Below are positions 57,587-64,000 of a stretch of 64,000 bases of DNA, piece after piece. Position 1 is the stretch's first letter, and the number at the start of each line of letters is the position of its first letter. This DNA comes from Pristionchus mayeri. Its lineage: Eukaryota; Nematoda; Chromadorea; Rhabditida; Neodiplogasteridae. The notes under the pieces were generated by a model. That model saw only the letters and a program-made list of their open reading frames with translations. It ran no database searches and was not told where the DNA came from. Made by a program: the position numbers and the translations under genes. The stretch is taken from the NCBI GenBank assembly GCA_036245805.1, contig BTRK01000005.1, forward strand, positions 16,716,984-16,780,983, in the 5' to 3' direction.

Positions 57587-58975
57587 GAGACCCTCCACCA
57601 GAGAACGTAATAGGGTCACGGATGGCTAAAAATTAGATAATTTCCATACTTTTTTTCTGAACTGTAGGCCCCGAGTGCTGATTGACGACCGCAATAGCTA
57701 AGGCTTAGGGTCGATTTTGAAAAAGTTTCAGGTACCCCCCCACTTTGGGGGTCGAAAAAATCGATATCTCAGAATTAGACGAGATAATGATATTCCGGTG
57801 TATTTTCACTCGTATAAACCGAATTTCGATATCGCGATGCGAGAAAATGCGAAACGGAAAAGATACGATCGAAAAACCACTTTTTCGGTCAATTTTTGCG
57901 AATAATCGACGTTTTATAATTTTCTGCGCAGTTTCTCGATACAATTTTTGAAATCAGCATGCAAAGTTGGCCCTAGTTTGAGAAAATCAGAATTTTAAAA
58001 TGACATATATTTGAGATATTTTGAGCCAAGCGTCGATTTTTGGGGTAAATCGGCAAATATTCCGCCATGTAGAACGCTAAATTTTGAAAACCAATGCATA
58101 CAATGGCCTGAAAACCGCTCAGTATATTTATTCTTGTTACATCTTCATATTACCATGCAAAGAGAGATGATAACTGGCCAAATTTGAAATCTCATTTTTT
58201 CTACCCAGCCAAATGTACCAAAAAAGTCGAAATCTCAAAATCTTCAATAGAATACGTTTTCTGGTGTATTTTCACGCGCATAGTCCGTTTTTTCACGTGA
58301 AAGCTCTTGAAAACATGTTTTAACGTTATTATGATTTTCTAAACTTTTGGGCTGTTTTCGATATTCGAATTTTTGACTTTTTCGGATTTCGATTGTGCAT
58401 TGCTTCCACTGCACCTATTAAGAAGCAAATGATTATACTAGTCACAAGAAAGTGTTTCCAGATAAATAAGTACACGTACAATGCAAATTCAGCGCTCTAC
58501 ATGGCGGAATATTTGCCGATTTACCACAAAAATCGATGTTTGGATCAAAATATCTCAAATATTTGTCAATTTAAAATTCTGATTTTCTCAAACTAGGGCC
58601 AACTTTGTATGCTGATTTCAAAAATCGTATCGAGAGACTGCGCAGAAAATTTTAAAATATCGATTATTCGCAAAAATTGACCGAAAAAGTGGTTTTTTGA
58701 TGTTATCTTTTTCATTTCGCATTTTCTCACATCACGATATCGAAATTCGTGTTCTACGAGTGAAAATACACCGGAATATCTTTGTCTCGTCTAATTCTGA
58801 GATATCGAATTTTTCGACCCCCAAAGTGGGGGGCACCTGAAACTTTTTCAAAATCGACCCTATCAATCAGCACTCGGGGCCTCCACTTCAGAAAAAAAGT
58901 ATGGGAATTTTCTAATTTTTGGCCATCCGTGGACCCCTGCACAATTGTTACGTTTTCTCGTGGAAGGTCTCTTAA
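57583..58975. mobile_element. Long-TIR DNA element E1 with TTAA flanks
   Basis: Starts TTAA-GAGACC and ends GGTCTC-TTAA. Inverted arms of about 500 bp run inward from both ends (about 57587-58087 and 58490-58971, around 85-90% alike by eye), with a unique centre. TTAA flanks are the target duplication of piggyBac-type transposition, though the GAGACC tip is not a usual piggyBac end. No transposase is present. It is inserted exactly at the stop codon of the cysteine-rich gene. Confidence 0.75.
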
Positions 58976-59760
58976 AGTCAAGGTCGCATGCCATCATCCT
59001 CTCGCAATCTTCTTGTAACATTGGTTCAAGCAAAATTTGCATCGCGGCGTGCAAATAACTCTCCTGTCCTTATTCGCCGCCTCGACTTCTCGCTTCCGAT
59101 CTCGGCACGTCTAGAAAGGATTAACATCAGTAATGGAAAAATTCACTCCACATAAATTAAAACTTGAAAAAATAGGATGATGATCCTCCTCAGCCGATCG
59201 ATTGAAGTGACGAGTGTTATTCGAAGGCACGCATGGAGAGAAGGCCTCCTCTGCCGAACACTTGCGATTGCTGCACTTCTGAACCGAATTACTATTAATA
59301 ATGAAATGGTTTAAAAACGGAAAAAAAAGGTGCACCGATGATTTGTCAAAATACTGTGAGAGATGGATACGTTGTACAGATTTGAACATAGACTTTTCTG
59401 GCAATTCCTTTGTTCAGATTTTGACAAAGTGTCCATTTCCAAGAAAATGTTGATATCTCATCAGTTCACTGAAAAAACTCACACGTTGTCATTTTTATAC
59501 TATTTAAGACAGATATGAAATGCAGATTGGGGATTAGGGATATTCATTCAATATCAATACTCAATATTACTCAATACTCGCAAGAGAGACGCTGCTCTCT
59601 CGCAGATATTGATTCGAAATGAGAGGGCGAGAGGGAGCGAATTGAAATGTTGAGAAATATTGAGTGATAGTCAATATTTCTCAACATATTAAAATTCTAT
59701 TAGATTACAGTAAATTAATATTCAAAAGAGTCAATATATTGACTGTCCACTCAATATCAC
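57587..59760. repeat. Left arm of ~2.2 kb inverted duplication (E1 + unique segment X)
   Basis: X (58976-59760, 785 bp) is repeated in inverse orientation at 61506-62290 with the same length. E1 pairs with E2 (62295-63688). The outer boundary of each arm falls exactly at the TTAA end of the transposon, because sequences outside differ. X carries cysteine-rich exons and a dense cluster of 'TCAATATT' words (59560-59760). Confidence 0.9.
58976..59404 (-). pseudogene. Cysteine-rich gene exons, left arm copy (partial)
   Basis: On the - strand a cysteine-bearing stretch (KCSNRKCSAEEAFSPCVP) is followed, after a ctttctag acceptor at about 59110, by TCRDRKREVEAANK and RVICTPRCKFCLNQCYKKIA ending in TGA. 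The CxxxC spacings recall the gene at 56864. No first exon with signal peptide is seen, so I treat it as a fragment. The same DNA is repeated inverted at 61862-62290. Confidence 0.5.
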
Positions 59761-60928
59761 TCAATATTTTTCAATTATCCCCCTTATTGGGTTGATTTGC
59801 ATCGCCGATCCAACAGCTCGATGAGTATTGAGTGAGAGGGAAATGAATGGGAGTGAGAGAACGAGTATTGAATATTGAATTGACATCCCCAATGGGGATT
59901 ATTATTATTATTAGAATGAAGATTCATTACGTTATTTTGTCAATTTAACCATTAATTGACGTGATTTACCGATTGAAAGGTCAAATTTATTAATATGATG
60001 AGTAATTGAAATATATTTAGCATTCTAATTTTCCCACTGGCATATAAGGCCAGTTTCTTCATGTGTCTGCTATATCAAATAAGAAAAGCTGTCAGGATAT
60101 TCGAAGTTGACTCTATTTCAGAGATGTAATAATGGTGAGGGAGGAAGTAGTGTGATCAGGTTGGAGGTGTCTGCTGCTTTACAACGAATGTGAGATCGGG
60201 GTTGTGAAATGGAGCGAATGATGGGAATCTATTCAGATGTGTGAGAAACGACTCTTCCTATTCCGAGGATTCGTGCATCAGTGATTGCCAGAAGTAGGCA
60301 GGATCACGGAATATGTGTTGTCGAGTGTGTGTAGAAGAAATAGTCTTGAATCATCAGACGATGCCTTCTTTCAGTCGTGTAGCAAGCAGAAGCAAGAGGT
60401 CGAGGGAGTGACGGATGAAGAGTAAGGCTCACGAACTATGTACGAAGCCGGAAGATGCTTCAGGAAATGCCAACGGAACGAAGGAATCTCGGAGGAAACG
60501 CATCTTAGTGCGAGTTGGGAATTAAGACCATCGTCATCCTATGATATATTTATTATGATGGATTTTTAGAATCTGCCCACTTGGCTCGCGCACTATTCCT
60601 CTCAAAACTGAGATTTAAGGAGCACGCTTCGTCTTCATTTTTTTCATTTTTATACCCCCTTGTGGTCCCTGTGCATTGGCCTCAACTTCTTTTGATACAC
60701 TATCTTTTCAATATTTGCTTATTCTGAAATCGGAAATGAAATAACCAATTGTATTTATCATCCAATAAACATTCATTAAATGTGATTAAATTTTCAATGA
60801 AGGAGGAGATTTTGAATTGAGATGAACATCGTTATTTTCCTGAATTCATCATGTATGAATCCAACTCAGCGTTAAGTTCCTCTTCAGTCTTTGGCTTCTT
60901 AGAGATTCTTCTTCCTTTTCCTCTACCA
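59761..60928. other. Spacer of the inverted duplication with a degraded cysteine-rich paralog
   Basis: Contains AT-rich DNA. The degraded relative of the cysteine-rich gene is annotated separately at about 60260-60430. No other gene is seen. Confidence 0.6.
60260..60430 (+). pseudogene. Degraded paralog of the secreted cysteine-rich gene
   Basis: The bases tcgtgcatcagtgattgcca match the exon of the gene at 56864 (acgtgcatcagtgattgcaa), but an in-frame TAG follows at once. After an intron-like stretch, tttcag precedes a frame reading SCSKQKQEVEGVTDEE and TAA, matching the last exon start SCPKHK. It keeps the exon plan, which supports the gene model at 56864 and shows the C-terminus lost there. 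Confidence 0.6.
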
Positions 60929-61507
60929 GTGAGAAAATGCGAAATGAAAAAGATAACATCAAAAAACCACTTTTTCGGTCAATTTTTGCGAATAATCGAT
61001 ATTTTAAAATTTTCTGCGCAGTCTCTCGATACGATTTTTGAAATCAGCATACAAAGTTGGCCCTAGTTTGAGAAAATCAGAATTTTAAATTGACAAATAT
61101 TTGAGATATTTTGATCCAAACATCGATTTTTGTGGTAAATCGGCAAATATTCCGCCATGTAGAGCGCTGAATTTGCATTGTACGTGTACTTATTTATCTG
61201 GAAACACTTTCTTGTGACTAGTATAATCATTTGCTTCTTAATAGGTGCAGTGGAAGCAATGCACAATCGAAATCCGAAAAAGTCAAAAATTCGAATATCG
61301 AAAACAGCCCAAAAGTTTAGAAAATCATAATAACGTTAAAACATGTTTTCAAGAGCTTTCACGTGAAAAAACGGACTATGCGCGTGAAAATACACCAGAA
61401 AACGTATTCTATTGAAGATTTTGAGATTTCGACTTTTTTGGTACATTTGGCTGGGTAGAAAAAATGAGATTTCAAATTTGGCCAGTTATCATCTCTCTTT
61501 GCATGGT
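60929..61507. repeat. Partial third copy (E') of the long-TIR element, fused to segment X'
   Basis: Matches 62536-63114 of E2 in the same orientation, essentially without differences by eye. It lacks both TTAA ends and stops abruptly where X' begins at 61506, sharing GT at the junction. It is a breakpoint scar rather than an insertion. Confidence 0.85.
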
Positions 61508-63688
61508 GATATTGAGTGGACAGTCAATATATTGACTCTTTTGAATATTAATTTACTGTAATCTAATAGAATTTTAATATGTTGAGAAATATTGACTATC
61601 ACTCAATATTTCTCAACATTTCAATTCGCTCCCTCTCGCCCTCTCATTTCGAATCAATATCTGCGAGAGAGCAGCGTCTCTCTTGCGAGTATTGAGTAAT
61701 ATTGAGTATTGATATTGAATGAATATCCCTAATCCCCAATCTGCATTTCATATCTGTCTTAAATAGTATAAAAATGACAACGTGTGAGTTTTTTCAGTGA
61801 ACTGATGAGATATCAACATTTTCTTGGAAATGGACACTTTGTCAAAATCTGAACAAAGGAATTGCCAGAAAAGTCTATGTTCAAATCTGTACAACGTATC
61901 CATCTCTCACAGTATTTTGACAAATCATCGGTGCACCTTTTTTTTCCGTTTTTAAACCATTTCATTATTAATAGTAATTCGGTTCAGAAGTGCAGCAATC
62001 GCAAGTGTTCGGCAGAGGAGGCCTTCTCTCCATGCGTGCCTTCGAATAACACTCGTCACTTCAATCGATCGGCTGAGGAGGATCATCATCCTATTTTTTC
62101 AAGTTTTAATTTATGTGGAGTGAATTTTTCCATTACTGATGTTAATCCTTTCTAGACGTGCCGAGATCGGAAGCGAGAAGTCGAGGCGGCGAATAAGGAC
62201 AGGAGAGTTATTTGCACGCCGCGATGCAAATTTTGCTTGAACCAATGTTACAAGAAGATTGCGAGAGGATGATGGCATGCGACCTTGACTTTAAGAGACC
62301 TTCCACGAGAAAACGTAACAATTGTGCAGGGGTCCACGGATGGCCAAAAATTAGAAAATTCCCATACTTTTTTTCTGAAGTGGAGGCCCCGAGTGCTGAT
62401 TGATAGGGTCGATTTTGAAAAAGTTTCAGGTGCCCCCCACTTTGGGGGTCGAAAAATTCGATATCTCAGAATTAGACGAGACAAAGATATTCCGGTGTAT
62501 TTTCACTCGTAGAACACGAATTTCGATATCGTGATGTGAGAAAATGCGAAATGAAAAAGATAACATCAAAAAACCACTTTTTCGGTCAATTTTTGCGAAT
62601 AATCGATATTTTAAAATTTTCTGCGCAGTCTCTCGATACGATTTTTGAAATCAGCATACAAAGTTGGCCCTAGTTTGAGAAAATCAGAATTTTAAATTGA
62701 CAAATATTTGAGATATTTTGATCCAAACATCGATTTTTGTGGTAAATCGGCAAATATTCCGCCATGTAGAGCGCTGAATTTGCATTGTACGTGTACTTAT
62801 TTATCTGGAAACACTTTCTTGTGACTAGTATAATCATTTGCTTCTTAATAGGTGCAGTGGAAGCAATGCACAATCGAAATCCGAAAAAGTCAAAAATTCG
62901 AATATCGAAAACAGCCCAAAAGTTTAGAAAATCATAATAACGTTAAAACATGTTTTCAAGAGCTTTCACGTGAAAAAACGGACTATGCGCGTGAAAATAC
63001 ACCAGAAAACGTATTCTATTGAAGATTTTGAGATTTCGACTTTTTTGGTACATTTGGCTGGGTAGAAAAAATGAGATTTCAAATTTGGCCAGTTATCATC
63101 TCTCTTTGCATGGTAATATGAAGATGTAACAAGAATAAATATACTGAGCGGTTTTCAGGCCATTGTATGCATTGGTTTTCAAAATTTAGCGTTCTACATG
63201 GCGGAATATTTGCCGATTTACCCCAAAAATCGACGCTTGGCTCAAAATATCTCAAATATATGTCATTTTAAAATTCTGATTTTCTCAAACTAGGGCCAAC
63301 TTTGCATGCTGATTTCAAAAATTGTATCGAGAAACTGCGCAGAAAATTATAAAACGTCGATTATTCGCAAAAATTGACCGAAAAAGTGGTTTTTCGATCG
63401 TATCTTTTCCGTTTCGCATTTTCTCGCATCGCGATATCGAAATTCGGTTTATACGAGTGAAAATACACCGGAATATCATTATCTCGTCTAATACTGAGAT
63501 ATCGATTTTTTCGACCCCCAAAGTGGGGGGTACCTGAAACTTTTTCAAAATCGACCCTAAGCCTTAGTTATTGCGGCCGTCAATCAGCACTCGGGGCCTC
63601 CACTTCAGAAAAAAAGTATGGGAATTTTCTAATTTTTGGCCATCCGTGGACCCCTGCACAATTGTTACGTTTTCTCGTGGAAGGTCTC
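61506..63688. repeat. Right arm of the inverted duplication (X' + E2)
   Basis: Inverse copy of 57587-59760. X' is 61506-62290 and E2 is 62295-63688. The arms look almost identical, so the rearrangement is recent. Confidence 0.9.
61862..62290 (+). pseudogene. Cysteine-rich gene exons, right arm copy (partial)
   Basis: Same as the - strand fragment at 58976-59404 but in + orientation: KCSNRKCSAEEAFSPCVP, acceptor ctttctag at about 62155, then RVICTPRCKFCLNQCYKKIA and TGA at about 62269. Four cysteines in the last exon are spaced C-x3-C-x2-C-x3-C. No signal-peptide exon is found upstream, where the E' junction lies. Confidence 0.5.
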
Positions 63689-63692
63689 TTAA
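62291..63692. mobile_element. Long-TIR DNA element E2 with TTAA flanks
   Basis: TTAA-GAGACC at 62291 and GGTCTC-TTAA at 63692. The body is 1394 bp with the same palindromic arms as E1. The small differences between its left and right arms mirror those of E1, consistent with the two being copies from one inverted duplication. Confidence 0.75.
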
Positions 63693-64000
63693 GAAGATTA
63701 CGTCTGCTGTCCTGATCCCCTTCCACCCAACCACAAGTTACCTTACCCCTGCGCGTTGTGCATTTAACATTGAAAACAATTGAACATAATAAACTTTGAA
63801 TCGATTTCAATTGTTCGTTGAAGCAGTAATACTTATAATAGGATCAAGTTTGTGAGAGAATTGATAACGTAAGACCAGTGTTATCGTTCGGTCGGGAGCA
63901 CCAAAAATTGCGCATCTCTGGAAATCGGAAAAACGTATTGGGTTATCATGCTTAAGTTGTAGTACATATACATGTCTAACTTATCGCCAAAAAATAGCCA
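63693..64000. other. Right edge, no recognised feature
   Basis: Contains one near-consensus polyadenylation-like AATAAA at about 63788; nothing else is supported. Confidence 0.4.

Noticed and set aside
57587..58971. Considered a plain piggyBac element because of TTAA
   Set aside because: No transposase and the GAGACC tip is not the usual piggyBac terminus, so only a TTAA-targeting long-TIR element is claimed.
1..64000. Search for tRNA, rRNA or CRISPR-like arrays
   Set aside because: No T-arm/acceptor pairs or regularly spaced repeat-spacer units were found; the tandem repeats present are simple or transposon-derived.

Overview
This window is nematode genomic DNA. The introns are mostly 40-55 nt with U-rich TTTCAG-type acceptors. 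Some acceptors abut ATG codons as in SL trans-splicing. The genes include a nematode STAR/KH splicing regulator (asd-2/quaking type), a serpentine chemoreceptor of the srh/str type and ABCA transporters. About a third of the sequence is transposon-derived. The short-intron style fits a rhabditine/diplogastrid (Pristionchus-like) species, but I cannot name the species.

Layout. (1) 1-12.9 kb: two ABCA-type transporter genes lie tail to tail. The + strand copy enters from the left edge and shows its second nucleotide-binding domain (NBD2), ending at 1773. The - strand gene runs from about 12.5-12.8 kb down to 1950. Its introns hold a LINE 3' fragment (4.2-4.4 kb), a mariner-like element (5293-6109) and a duplicated ~590 bp repeat (7.0-8.26 kb). 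(2) 13.2-21.2 kb: another mariner-like element, then three small + strand genes for single-pass membrane microproteins. The first is split by a ~1.95 kb foldback inverted repeat. (3) 23.3-31.3 kb: an asd-2/quaking ortholog on the - strand, nine exons resolved, with a phase-compatible distal first exon at 31.25 kb. (4) 31-43 kb: gene-poor DNA with low-complexity tracts and a 5'-truncated CR1/L2-like LINE (38.2-40.1 kb). (5) 43.2-55.7 kb: a serpentine receptor gene on the + strand. One intron holds a complete 8.55 kb Ty3/gypsy LTR retrotransposon in antisense, with LTRs that are nearly identical and a 4 bp target duplication. A later intron holds a mariner-like element. (6) 55.9-64 kb: a decayed LINE, a small secreted cysteine-rich protein gene, and a ~2.2 kb inverted duplication. 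The duplication is built from TTAA-flanked long-TIR elements and contains further cysteine-rich gene exons.

No operon or pathway links these genes. They are individual nematode genes in a transposon-rich, rapidly rearranging region. The structures most worth follow-up are the TTAA-bounded inverted duplication, the recurrent TTGATCTTTGATCT motif just upstream of 3' splice sites in unrelated genes, the young gypsy element with an extra 3' ORF, and the two small-protein families.
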